Of a stretch of 64,000 bases of DNA, positions 15,886-24,330 are shown piece by piece. The DNA is from Paenochrobactrum gallinarii (GTDB taxonomy: Bacteria > Pseudomonadota > Alphaproteobacteria > Rhizobiales > Rhizobiaceae). The notes below the pieces were generated by a model. It had not been told where the DNA came from, searched no databases, and worked only from the letters and a program-made list of their open reading frames with translations. The translations under genes were made by a program, and so were the position numbers. Location of the stretch: assembly GCF_014205685.1 (NCBI RefSeq), contig NZ_JACIIU010000009.1:1-64000 (forward strand). The letters run 5' to 3'. Position 1 is the stretch's first letter; each line of letters begins with the position of its first letter.

Positions 15886-16305
15886 CCCATGCGGGCGTAC
15901 TTCTAGCGCACCGCTTCACGAAGGGACAAAGTAAGTATGAAAGCTCCCGCACGAGACCAGCCTTTGGAGACACTGAAATCATGTGAAAGTTCATAGCGAT
16001 GATGGGACAACGCCGCTAAGCGTTATTCCGCTTTGTCTGCCTTGGATTGGAAGAGTTAACCGCTTCCGCACTACCGGCAATGAAGGTGTGCCTCTTTGAG
16101 TTCCCGACTTTTGGACAGCCGAAAGACACCAGAAAGGCCCGCACCGTCGTTGCTTCAAGATGTCCTTGATCTGGCGGTTGGCCATCAGATCAACTGGAGC
16201 GGTTAGGTCCAGGTACCGTACCGGTTTTCCCTCACCATTTGAGGACCGGCGGACACCCACAGGCACGTGCGACTTTGGGCAATTGCGATATAAGAGATAA
16301 ATCAT
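15886..16305 (-). ncRNA. speF-type cis-regulatory leader RNA
   Basis: About 420 nt without a protein match directly before ornithine decarboxylase, dense in pairing. One example on the minus strand is CCTCA-AATGG-TGAGG inside CCGG...CCGG arms (about 16220-16252). The 3-prime segment leading to the start (GTGCGGGAGC, then GGTGCGCTAG and TACGCCCGC) and the gene context match the speF RNA motif described for alphaproteobacterial ornithine decarboxylase genes (Rfam speF). Presumed to control the gene by polyamine or ornithine level; the mechanism is not visible. It also contains an open frame, 15991-16185, noted separately. Confidence 0.7.
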
Positions 16306-16495
16306 GTCCATTCAATGACAAATATCCGGTTAATGAAATTAATTTTTTTAAGATTTCTTACTGATGCAAATAAGTCTCAAAAAAGGGCAAAACACCGTAA
16401 AAGCTTATGATTTTTCTATATTTAGCGCTTCCCTCCGGCATTAAATCCGCAGTACACTGAACAAAGCAACACGGTTTTTTAGCGGAAAGTGAACA
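16306..16495. other. AT-rich divergent promoter region (odc leader / amidase)
   Basis: About 190 bp of A/T-rich sequence between the start of the leader RNA (-) and the amidase gene (+). It must contain both promoters; I recognise no operator in it. Confidence 0.4.
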
Positions 16496-17686
16496 ATGGC
16501 GGCTCTCGATCCTTATAATGCGTTCGTCAATACGAGTTCTGCCGAGGTGGCTCATGCCGCGCACGGCTCCCTTTCAGGCGCCACACTCGCCGTTAAAGAT
16601 ATATTTGACGTTCAGGGGTTCATCACAGGTTGTGGCAATCCGGTGAAGGCTGCCGAATCAAAACCTGCCTCCAATAATGCGGCCTGCGTGCAATTACTGC
16701 TGGATCAGGGGGCACAATTTATCGGCAAGACCCAAACCGATGAACTGGCTTTCTCATTGATGGGGCAAAATGATCATTTCCCCCACCCTATCAATGCAGC
16801 TGCACCTTCACGCGTGACCGGCGGCTCATCCTCCGGCTCGGCCGCAGCTGTTGCCGGTGGCCTTGCAGATATTGCCTTAGGCTCCGACACCGGCGGCTCA
16901 ATCCGCGCACCGGCAGCTTTTTGTGGCTTGATCGGCTTACGCACCACCCATGGCCGTATTTCCAAAAAAGGCGCGATGCCGCTTGCGCCTTCGCTCGACA
17001 CCGTCGGCTGGTTTGCCAAAAACATCGACCTCTATCAAAAGGCTGGCGCTGCACTGCTTGGTGAAGATCGGCATCAAACAGCATTGACCAAACTATTCTT
17101 CATGCCAATTTTAGAGCAACTTTTGCTCAATCAGCAATCGGCAGATGCCTATAGGGCCATGTTTACAATGGTGCGTGACCAGTTCACCAACCTTAAACCG
17201 GCATCCCAGCCAACCAGCTCACTCGCCGAGCTTTATCTGTGCTTCCGTCAGATTCAAGGTGCCGAAGCCTGGGCAAGTCATGGCAAATGGATATCATCAG
17301 GCGACAAGCATTTAAGCAAAGGTGTGGCAGAGCGTTTTGCTTATGGTGCAAACGTAAACGCCCATGACTTGGCTGCACAGCAGCTCAGACGCGCGCGCTT
17401 TATTGCAGAGTTTGAAGATATATTGGGCGATGATGGCGTACTAGTTCTGCCAACCGTTCCGGGCATTGCGCCATTAAGTGCAGAACCTTTTGAACAACAG
17501 CAGATTTACCGCGAGCAAGCCTTGCAACTTTTATGCTTGTCCGGTCTTTCCGGTCTGCCACAAATTACGCTGCCATTAAGCATGGTGGATGGGGCACCAT
17601 TTGCCATTTCACTGATCGGCCCGCGCCATAGCGATATGGCTCTCATAGCCTTAGCCAAACAAATTCTTCACGCTAAAGCCTCATAA
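16496..17686 (+). CDS. Amidase signature family enzyme
   Basis: Cytoplasmic amidohydrolase, 396 aa. The Ser-cisSer-Lys triad is visible: K34 in LAVKDIFD, the cis-Ser in VTGGSSSGSAAAVAGG, and the nucleophile Ser in GSDTGGSIRAPAAFCG. It is shorter than GatA (about 480 aa), so it is a stand-alone amidase and not the tRNA amidotransferase subunit. The substrate is unknown. A LysR gene begins 12 bp after its stop on the same strand, so regulator and enzyme appear co-transcribed. Confidence 0.88.
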   Translation: MAALDPYNAFVNTSSAEVAHAAHGSLSGATLAVKDIFDVQGFITGCGNPVKAAESKPASNNAACVQLLLDQGAQFIGKTQTDELAFSLMGQNDHFPHPINAAAPSRVTGGSSSGSAAAVAGGLADIALGSDTGGSIRAPAAFCGLIGLRTTHGRISKKGAMPLAPSLDTVGWFAKNIDLYQKAGAALLGEDRHQTALTKLFFMPILEQLLLNQQSADAYRAMFTMVRDQFTNLKPASQPTSSLAELYLCFRQIQGAEAWASHGKWISSGDKHLSKGVAERFAYGANVNAHDLAAQQLRRARFIAEFEDILGDDGVLVLPTVPGIAPLSAEPFEQQQIYREQALQLLCLSGLSGLPQITLPLSMVDGAPFAISLIGPRHSDMALIALAKQILHAKAS

Positions 17687-17698
17687 CAGGAGCGATCA

Positions 17699-18613
17699 AT
17701 GGACACTCTCACCCGTATGCGGGCTTTTATTGATGTGGTTGAGGCGGAAGGTTTTTCTGCTGCCGCCCGTAAAATCGGCCGTTCCAAAGCGCTGCTTTCC
17801 AAATATGTGCGCGAATTGGAAGATGAGCTCGGCGCACGTCTGCTCAACCGCACCACGCGTCAGTTTTCGCTGACCGAGGCAGGGCACACTTATTATCACC
17901 GTGCGGTTGAGATCATCCGTGATATTGAAAATCTGCAAGATGCCGTGTCTGAAAGCAGCGGCGATGCCCGCGGACGCATCAAGCTTTCCGCGCCGCGCAC
18001 CTTTGCTGATGCCGTGATCGGTCAATCTTTGATTGAGTTTTGTCTGGCACATCCGGAAATCACCCTGGATGTCAGCCTTGATGACCGCTTTGTTGACTTG
18101 GTGGAAGAAGGTTTTGATCTGGCGATCCGTATCACCCGGCTACAGGATTCATCGCTGATTGCCAAAAAACTGGCACCTTTTCACACCGTGCTTTGCGGCT
18201 CACCGGAACTGATTGAGCGCGTAGGCAGACCGGAGCGCCCCGAAGATCTGGCCAGTCGCCCTTGCATTATTGATACCAACAGCCGTTCACGCAATAACTG
18301 GTATTTCCGCAATCCTGATGGTTCAGCGGTTGCGGTTTCCGTCAGCGGTCCTTTGGAAGTCAACAGCCCGATCAGCACCAAACATGCAGGCCTTCGCGGT
18401 TTGGGCTTCTGCTCGCTGCCGGTTTTTGTGGCTGAAGAAGAAATCGCCAAAGGCACATTAGTTTCGGTGCTGGATGAGTTCCGGCTTACCGATGGCGGAA
18501 TTTATGTGGTCTATTCCCATAAACGTTATTTGCCAGCCAAAGTGCGCGCCTTGGTAGATTTTTTAAGCCAGTGGTTCAAAGACCATAATGAGAACGCTTC
18601 CCGACAAGGATGA
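17699..18613 (+). CDS. LysR-family transcriptional regulator
   Basis: 304-aa LysR regulator. The N-terminal HTH at about residues 1-60 (FSAAARKIGRSKALLSKYVRELEDELGARLLNRTTR) is followed by a helical linker and a periplasmic-binding-like effector domain (about 90-295). It resembles the AaeR/CrgA-like group by the RTTRQFSLTEAG stretch. AGGAGCGATCA gives a good ribosome site before ATG 17699. It follows the amidase, which it may control; most LysR regulators are divergent from their target, so an additional distant target is possible. Confidence 0.9.
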   Translation: MDTLTRMRAFIDVVEAEGFSAAARKIGRSKALLSKYVRELEDELGARLLNRTTRQFSLTEAGHTYYHRAVEIIRDIENLQDAVSESSGDARGRIKLSAPRTFADAVIGQSLIEFCLAHPEITLDVSLDDRFVDLVEEGFDLAIRITRLQDSSLIAKKLAPFHTVLCGSPELIERVGRPERPEDLASRPCIIDTNSRSRNNWYFRNPDGSAVAVSVSGPLEVNSPISTKHAGLRGLGFCSLPVFVAEEEIAKGTLVSVLDEFRLTDGGIYVVYSHKRYLPAKVRALVDFLSQWFKDHNENASRQG

Positions 18614-18738
18614 CAAAGCATTTTCAACAAGAACGCGGCAATATAAAATGCCAGATAATGGCTTGAGTTTTTATAACACCAGCCTCACTTCCGCCGCGTT
18701 CAGCACGTTTGATATGCGCCTTCTTTCAGGATTCCTTA

Positions 18739-19434
18739 ATGCTCAGCTTTCTTCTGCGGAACACAAGTTCAACACCGCTTTTTGCCGGTTTTATCACGAT
18801 GGTTGCCGCTTCCACGATGGTGTGGCTTCCCGCTCATGCCCATCCGCATGTCTTTGCAGATGCACGACTGGAACTATCCATTGATAAAGACGGTATGGTG
18901 GAACATTTAGCCCATGTCTGGCGCTTTGATGATGTGTTTTCCAGCACAGTGCTGATGGAATTTGACAAGAATGGCGATCTTATTCTTGATCAAGGCGAGC
19001 TCGACACCTTGTCGAAAACAATCGGCGATTCATTGCAAGAGTTCAATTATTTCCAGACCATTATGGACAACAGCCATGATGTCAAAATGCATGAACCAAC
19101 AAATTTACGTGCTGATTTTATTGATAATCAGCTGCTGATACTTTTTGAAACCAAACCTGCACAGCCTTTGAATGTCAAATCCGGCCATGTTGTCAGCTTC
19201 GGCATCTATGACCCGACTTTCTATACAGCCATTGATTTTCTCACGGATGAAGACCTGCATGTCGATGGTCTGCCAGAAGGGTGCCATGCAGTGGTCGTGC
19301 GCCCTGATCCAGATGAAGCACTGGCGCAAAATCAAGGCACTTTAACAGACGCATTTTTCAATGATCCGATGGGGACTAATATGTCAAAAATATTCGCCAC
19401 CCGTTTAGAGTTAAGCTGCGGAGCCAAGAAGTAA
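18739..19434 (+). CDS. DUF1007 family periplasmic protein, metal transport partner
   Basis: 231-aa exported protein of the DUF1007 family, usually encoded with NicO/RcnA-type metal transporters. ATG 18739 (MLSFLLRNTS) has CAGGA 6 nt upstream; an open frame to 18709 exists. A signal peptide ends near AHA, followed by HPHVFADARLEL, a His-containing mature N-terminus typical of the family. An EF-hand-like stretch DKNGDLILDQGEL occurs near residues 75-87. It overlaps the next gene by 1 bp (TAATG). The biochemical role of DUF1007 is not established; a metal-chaperone role is inference. Confidence 0.85.
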   Translation: MLSFLLRNTSSTPLFAGFITMVAASTMVWLPAHAHPHVFADARLELSIDKDGMVEHLAHVWRFDDVFSSTVLMEFDKNGDLILDQGELDTLSKTIGDSLQEFNYFQTIMDNSHDVKMHEPTNLRADFIDNQLLILFETKPAQPLNVKSGHVVSFGIYDPTFYTAIDFLTDEDLHVDGLPEGCHAVVVRPDPDEALAQNQGTLTDAFFNDPMGTNMSKIFATRLELSCGAKK

Positions 19435-20525
19435 TGCCGCAGAAGCGTATCTTTTATATACTCAGCCTGCTACTCCTCTTTGTCTCCTCCCAATATGCTT
19501 TGGCCCAATCTTCACTTGGTATCGGCACCAATGAAGCAGCCTTAACACCCACCGGCCCGTTCGCGCATCTGATCCTGTGGCTCAACGAGCAACAGCGCGC
19601 TTTCTATCTGGCAATGACCAATGCTTTGAAAGCCATGCGTGAAAGCCCTTGGAATGCCCATATTCTCATCGGCATTTCTTTCGTCTACGGCGTGTTTCAC
19701 GCAGCCGGCCCCGGCCATGGTAAAGCGGTGATTTCCTCTTATATGATTGCCAATGAAACCGCCTTGCGACGTGGCATTTTACTATCCTTCATCTCGTCGC
19801 TGTTGCAGGCTTTGATGGCGATATTCGTCGTGGGATTAGGCTGGTTTGTGCTGCGTGGCACCGGCATAAGCATCAATGACACTGCCCGCTTCATGGAAGT
19901 TGCGAGTTTCGGGCTCATTATGTTGTTTGGTTTCTGGTTGCTCTGCCGCAAATTACCGGTGCTGATCAAAGGTAATCCGCCAACCATCAGCCCGGTTGTC
20001 GCAGTCCCTGAAACCGCTATCGCGACAAGCTCGCTTTCAACTGCTGCACAAAAACAAAGTTTTGGCAGTGCCAAACCGGTGCGCCTCAATTACAGCGCCA
20101 GCAAAGCGCAAGAAACAGGTTTTGATCATGCTTTTGTCGGCAGTGAATTAAACTGCGCTGCCTGCGGTCATGCCCATATGGCTGATCCGTCGCAATTAAG
20201 CGGTGATTTCAACTGGAAAACCGCATGGTCGGCAATCATGGCTGTGGGTTTGCGCCCCTGCTCAGGTGCTTTGATTGTGCTGACTTTTGCTTTGTTAAAC
20301 GGTTTGGTGATCGGTGGTCTGATTTCGGTTTTTGCAATGGCCTTCGGCACATTCTTAACCGTTGCAGTGCTGGCAACACTAGCGGTAACTGCTAAAAATG
20401 TTGTGCTAAAACTCATGGGACATAAGGCCATGTCCTTCCGCGTTCAGGCTTTTATTGAAGCGGGGGCAGCGCTGCTGATTACCCTTGTCGGCGCCTTGCT
20501 ATTTGCCGCTGCCTTGCTTGGATAA
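19434..20525 (+). CDS. NicO/RcnA-family nickel/cobalt-type transporter
   Basis: Inner-membrane metal transporter, 363 aa, with six or more spans after a signal-like N-terminus. The family signature is the His-containing FHAAGPGHGKAV near residue 87; a second conserved region GLRPCSGALIVL lies after a long cytoplasmic or periplasmic loop (about residues 180-255). The loop holds CAACGHAHMAD, a CxxC-His group that could bind metal. It is translationally coupled to the DUF1007 gene. Whether it imports or exports, and whether the metal is Ni, Co or Zn, cannot be read from sequence. Confidence 0.85.
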   Translation: MPQKRIFYILSLLLLFVSSQYALAQSSLGIGTNEAALTPTGPFAHLILWLNEQQRAFYLAMTNALKAMRESPWNAHILIGISFVYGVFHAAGPGHGKAVISSYMIANETALRRGILLSFISSLLQALMAIFVVGLGWFVLRGTGISINDTARFMEVASFGLIMLFGFWLLCRKLPVLIKGNPPTISPVVAVPETAIATSSLSTAAQKQSFGSAKPVRLNYSASKAQETGFDHAFVGSELNCAACGHAHMADPSQLSGDFNWKTAWSAIMAVGLRPCSGALIVLTFALLNGLVIGGLISVFAMAFGTFLTVAVLATLAVTAKNVVLKLMGHKAMSFRVQAFIEAGAALLITLVGALLFAAALLG

Positions 20526-20529
20526 ATAA

Positions 20530-20766
20530 CTATTTCTGGCTGCGGGCACGGAGCCAGAAAACACCAAAAAATGCCAGAACAAAAAGCACCGCGAAAACGG
20601 CGGCAGCTACCAGTGAATATTCGCCAAGCCAAAGCATGATCGGCGGTAATAAATAGCCAAAAAACGCAAAACCAAACATGATGCAGGCAGCTGCTATGGC
20701 AGGCCCCTGCCATTCAGGCTTTGTTTTATTGTTCTGCTGTGCTTTGCCAGACTGTTGCTTGTTCAT
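20530..20766 (-). CDS. Small two-span membrane protein of unknown function
   Basis: 78-aa protein with a polar Gln/Lys-rich N-terminus (about 20 aa) and two hydrophobic segments (about residues 23-46 and 50-72), ending WLRARSQK. GGAGGAGAG, 4 nt before ATG 20766, is one of the strongest ribosome sites in the window and supports a real gene. It is convergent with the NicO gene, 4 bp apart. I do not recognise a family. Confidence 0.6.
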   Translation of the reverse strand: MNKQQSGKAQQNNKTKPEWQGPAIAAACIMFGFAFFGYLLPPIMLWLGEYSLVAAAVFAVLFVLAFFGVFWLRARSQK

Positions 20767-20888
20767 TATCTCTCCTCCGGCAAGGGCATAAAATCATGCG
20801 TCAAGCAGATGCCAATATTGGCAGGCCTGCTTATAACTTGGCCTGCCATTTTCTTGCATGATTGCGTGCCTCAGAGCAAGCTCCTTCT

Positions 20889-21575
20889 TCAGGCGCTTTG
20901 TTCCGCCTTAATAAAGCTTTCCAGCTTGCGGATCTGCTCACCGTTTTCGTTAAAATTGTCAGAACTGAGCCAAGCCTGATAAGCGCGCTTCAAAGCCGGC
21001 CACTCACTGTCGATAATTGAAAACCACGCACTGTCGCGGTTAAGCCCTTTGGCAACCATATGTTGACGGAATATGCCCTCAAACGTGAAGCCAAAACGCA
21101 AGGCCGCGCGCTTGGAAGGCTCATTATCATTGTTGCATTTCCACTCATAGCGACGATAGCCCAAACCATCGAACACATATTGCATAAACAAATATTGTGC
21201 TTCTGTTGCCCCGCGTTGACGCGAAATGGCAGGCCCCCAATAGACATTGCCAATTTCAATCACGCCATATTGCGGCTCAATCCGCATCAAAGCCTGTCGC
21301 CCTGCAACCAAGCCCGTTTTCTTGTCAATGACAGCAAAGAACATCGTTGTAGTGCTTGCCGCACTTTTTTCCAGCCAAGGGGTAAAGTCTTCACGACTTG
21401 CCGGTGGCTCATCAAACAAATAACGAAAGCGCTGATCGACATCAGCAACCGATGAGACAACGTAAAGCTGATCGCCATGGCGATCGACATCTAATGGTTC
21501 CAGACGCACATATTGCCCGTCCAAAATTATGCGTTGCGGTTTTTCACGCGGCGTCCAGTTCGTCAAATCAGTCAT
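20889..21575 (-). CDS. GNAT-family N-acetyltransferase (RimJ/RimL-like)
   Basis: 228-aa acetyl-CoA-dependent N-acetyltransferase of the RimJ/RimL group. The N-terminus has the typical YVRLEPLD beta strand, then the acetyl-CoA binding region around GPAISRQRGATEAQYLFMQY and the ending KRAALRFGFTFEGIFRQHMV. Many homologues act on small molecules or peptides instead of ribosomal proteins, so the substrate is left open. Monocistronic. Confidence 0.88.
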   Translation of the reverse strand: MTDLTNWTPREKPQRIILDGQYVRLEPLDVDRHGDQLYVVSSVADVDQRFRYLFDEPPASREDFTPWLEKSAASTTTMFFAVIDKKTGLVAGRQALMRIEPQYGVIEIGNVYWGPAISRQRGATEAQYLFMQYVFDGLGYRRYEWKCNNDNEPSKRAALRFGFTFEGIFRQHMVAKGLNRDSAWFSIIDSEWPALKRAYQAWLSSDNFNENGEQIRKLESFIKAEQSA

Positions 21576-21619
21576 TTTCCATGCTCCAGCTATGCTTCAA
21601 ATGGAGCAATAAAATCGCA

Positions 21620-22711
21620 TTAACGCAATGCGGTTCTGTCAACTGAAACGGCTTTCACCATCGCATAAACATCATCGCCCGCTTGCAATGACAAATCTGC
21701 CACGGATTTACGTGTCAATCTTGCTCCCATTTGCTGTCCAGCATAGGAAAGTGTGAGACGTGCAAAAGAGCCGCTTTCGTCATTAATAGCGGTGATTTTT
21801 ACCGGCAGTATGTTGCGGATGCTTAAACCTTCCGGCTTATTTCGCGCGATCGAAACATCGCGCTCACGAATGCGTAAACGCAGCCGCATCCCCTTCTCAA
21901 CGCCCTGATCGGTGAGCTGAAAAGCAGTGCCGTTCAGATCAATCGTTGCTATCTGATAAGACGCATCGTAATCCGTCACTTCACCTTCCAATAGCACCCC
22001 ACTTCCGTCACCCTGATTATCAATCAACGGGAAAACCTCAGCCACGGGGCCGCTTGCAACAACAATTCCACCCGATAACAACACCAGCGTATCGGCAAGG
22101 CGCGCCACTTCATCAATCTCATGGCTGACATAAACAATCGGCACGCCGGTTTCATCACGCAGCATTTCCAAATAGGGCAAAATTTCCTGCCGCCGCATCC
22201 GGTCAAGCGAGGATAAGGGCTCATCAAGCAGCAACAATGCCGGCTCAGACAAAAGCGCCCTGCCGATTGCCACGCGCTGGCGTTCCCCGCCCGACAAATG
22301 CGTTGGCTTGCGGGTGAGCAAATTTTCCAGCCCCAAAAGCTGCACAATATCATCAAATGAGTGCGAAGCGCGTCTTTTGCCAGCCCCCCGTCTTTTCCCC
22401 GCCCATTGCGCATAGGTCAGATTGCGGGCAACCGACATATTAGGAAAAAGCCTCGCATCCTGAAAAACATAGCCGATGCGGCGTTTTTCAGGGGGTAGAA
22501 AAATGCCTTTTTCTTTGTCAAACAACACATGATCGCCGATGGCAATGCGCCCTGAAGCGGGGCGCAAGGTGCCGGAAATCATCTTCAACAGCGTGGTTTT
22601 TCCAGCCCCCGAATGACCAAACAAGGCAGTTACTCCCTGATCGGCAGTAAAATTCGCCGTCACCGGAAAAGCACCATTAAAACCGGTCAGCGAAACAACA
22701 AGACCCGTCAT
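21620..22711 (-). CDS. modC: Molybdate ABC transporter ATPase ModC
   Basis: ATPase of the molybdate importer, 363 aa. Walker A GHSGAGKTT, signature LSGGERQR and Walker B LLLLDEPLSSLD are all present. The C-terminal TOBE/MOP domain (about residues 290-360, LPVKITAINDESGSFARLTL) binds oxyanion and is diagnostic of ModC. ATG 22711 overlaps the modB stop by 4 bp (ATGA); the longer frame from 22765 lies inside modB. Last gene of modA-modB-modC. Confidence 0.95.
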   Translation of the reverse strand: MTGLVVSLTGFNGAFPVTANFTADQGVTALFGHSGAGKTTLLKMISGTLRPASGRIAIGDHVLFDKEKGIFLPPEKRRIGYVFQDARLFPNMSVARNLTYAQWAGKRRGAGKRRASHSFDDIVQLLGLENLLTRKPTHLSGGERQRVAIGRALLSEPALLLLDEPLSSLDRMRRQEILPYLEMLRDETGVPIVYVSHEIDEVARLADTLVLLSGGIVVASGPVAEVFPLIDNQGDGSGVLLEGEVTDYDASYQIATIDLNGTAFQLTDQGVEKGMRLRLRIRERDVSIARNKPEGLSIRNILPVKITAINDESGSFARLTLSYAGQQMGARLTRKSVADLSLQAGDDVYAMVKAVSVDRTALR

Positions 22712-23394
22712 TTTGCACCTGTCGACAATTTGCGCTGAAACCATTCGGACAATATCACCGCGCAAATAGAAAGTGCAGCCGAAACCAAAATGAGCTTAAA
22801 CGCTGCACTATCGCCGCTTGGTGATTGCAACAAAGAATAAATCGCCAAGGACAATGTTTGCGTTTGCCCCGGAATGTTGGAAACAAATGTGATGGTTGCC
22901 CCAAATTCGCCCAGTGCTTTGGCAAAGCCAAGCACCGCACCGGCAATAATGCCGGGTAAAAGCGCTGGCAAAGTCACCGTTAAAAAGGCGGTCATCCAGC
23001 TTGCACCCAATGTGCGCGCTGCTTCTTCCAAGCCTTGATCGAGATTTTCAATCGACAATCTGATCGGGCGAACCAGCAGCGGAAATGCCATTGTTCCGGC
23101 CGCTAAAGCAGCACCGGTCCAGCGGAATGCAAGGCTTACACCCAGCCACTCCTGTAAAGGCGCGCCAAGCGCCCCTTTGCTGCCAAATACAATCAGCAGT
23201 AAATAACCCGTCACCACAGGCGGCAGCACTAGTGGCATAGTGACTACGGCCTGCACAAAGCTTTTGCCGAGAAAGTTAAACCGTGCCAACACCCAAGCAA
23301 CTGCAAAGGCCACTGGCAATGCAAACAGGATCGCAGTTAATGCGACCCTGAGCGACAGAGCTATAATCTGCCAATCTTGTGGTGTAAGATTCAC
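22708..23394 (-). CDS. modB: Molybdate ABC transporter permease ModB
   Basis: Inner-membrane permease, 228 aa with five to six spans, matching the usual ModB length. The EAA loop is EAARTLGASWMTAFLTVTLP near residues 124-143, with the companion GFAKALGEFGATITF motif shortly after. It overlaps modA and modC by 4 bp each, so the three genes are coupled. Confidence 0.95.
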   Translation of the reverse strand: MNLTPQDWQIIALSLRVALTAILFALPVAFAVAWVLARFNFLGKSFVQAVVTMPLVLPPVVTGYLLLIVFGSKGALGAPLQEWLGVSLAFRWTGAALAAGTMAFPLLVRPIRLSIENLDQGLEEAARTLGASWMTAFLTVTLPALLPGIIAGAVLGFAKALGEFGATITFVSNIPGQTQTLSLAIYSLLQSPSGDSAAFKLILVSAALSICAVILSEWFQRKLSTGAK

Positions 23395-24155
23395 TGACCT
23401 GTCTCAGCCGCCTTGACGAAACCTTTATCTGCGATGATGGCCTGTCCGGCATCGCTCTCCAAAAATGCCAGAAAAGCCTGGGCTTCATCGCTCCCACCCT
23501 TACCCTCGGCACCTTTAACCAAAGCGGCCGGATAAAGAATGGGTTTGTGACTATCAGCCGGAAAACGATAGGCTTCCACCAGATCCGTTGTAACCGCACG
23601 GTCGGACGCATAAACAATCGCTGCATTGACCTCATCACGGCTGACATATTGCAAGGCGACGCGCACATTTTCAGTAAAAACGGCATTGCCTTCAACTTTG
23701 CCCCAGATGTTCAAATGCTCAAGCGCTGCCTTGCCATATTTACCGGCTGGCACATTGGACGGATCGCCCATTGCAAAGCGCGCACCTAACAGCTTTTCCA
23801 GATCACTGTCGGCTTTATCTTTATGAGTTGCAATCACCAGCGCATTGCCTGCAATAACGGCGCGTGTTTCATCTTCAATCAGCTTGCGCTCTTGCAAATA
23901 ATCCATCCAGTCGAGATCGGCAGATACAAAGATCGATGCAGGCGCGCCCGCTTCCACCTGCTTAGCCAAAACGGACGATGCAGCAAATGATGCAACGACA
24001 TCAATGCCGTCTTTTTCTTTGAATTGCTTGGCTGCTTCTTCAATCACATCTTTCATGCTGGCTGCGGCAAAAACAGTTACCTGCTCGGCGGCATTAGCCA
24101 AAGTTGTCACGAAGCAAGACAAAGCCACGGCACAGCTGAATAAAATTTTCTTCAT
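23391..24155 (-). CDS. modA: Molybdate-binding periplasmic protein ModA
   Basis: Periplasmic molybdate/tungstate-binding protein, 254 aa, with a signal peptide ending near residue 22 (TLANA). ModA-type motifs include VFAAASMKDVIEEAA at the mature N-terminus, ASSVLAKQVEAGAPASIFVSAD and GDPSNVPAGKYGKAAL. First gene of the operon; a Mo-box-like inverted repeat lies about 60 bp upstream. Molybdenum is needed for molybdoenzymes such as nitrate reductase, none of which is in this window. Confidence 0.95.
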   Translation of the reverse strand: MKKILFSCAVALSCFVTTLANAAEQVTVFAAASMKDVIEEAAKQFKEKDGIDVVASFAASSVLAKQVEAGAPASIFVSADLDWMDYLQERKLIEDETRAVIAGNALVIATHKDKADSDLEKLLGARFAMGDPSNVPAGKYGKAALEHLNIWGKVEGNAVFTENVRVALQYVSRDEVNAAIVYASDRAVTTDLVEAYRFPADSHKPILYPAALVKGAEGKGGSDEAQAFLAFLESDAGQAIIADKGFVKAAETGQ

Positions 24156-24215
24156 TGATCTCCACCTCGGACTGCTGGCAACAGCACCCCTCTCCCATCA
24201 CCAAGATTAAATCAC

Positions 24216-24239
24216 CGTTATATTTCAGCGAACATAATG
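24216..24239. promoter_or_regulatory. Candidate Mo-box (ModE-type operator) before modABC
   Basis: CGTTATATT-N6-AACATAATG: arms agree in seven of nine positions when folded, resembling the CGxTATA...TATAxCG Mo-box of alphaproteobacteria. It lies 61-84 bp upstream of modA. No modE-type gene is in the window. Confidence 0.45.
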
Positions 24240-24271
24240 AACTAAGCATAAAATCTGCGCTTCACCAAACA

Positions 24272-24299
24272 AAAAAGGCTCCCCGAAGGGAGCTTTGAT
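24272..24299 (-). terminator. Terminator of trhO
   Basis: On the minus strand GCTCCC-TTCG-GGGAGC followed by CTTTTTT: a UUCG-loop hairpin 30 bp after the trhO stop codon. Confidence 0.85.
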
Positions 24300-24330
24300 C
24301 TTTTAAGCAAAAGTGCAGATAATGCCTGTC

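Noticed and set aside
16496-17686. Amidase as GatA of the tRNA amidotransferase
   Set aside because: Too short, no gatB or gatC nearby, and coupled to a LysR gene.
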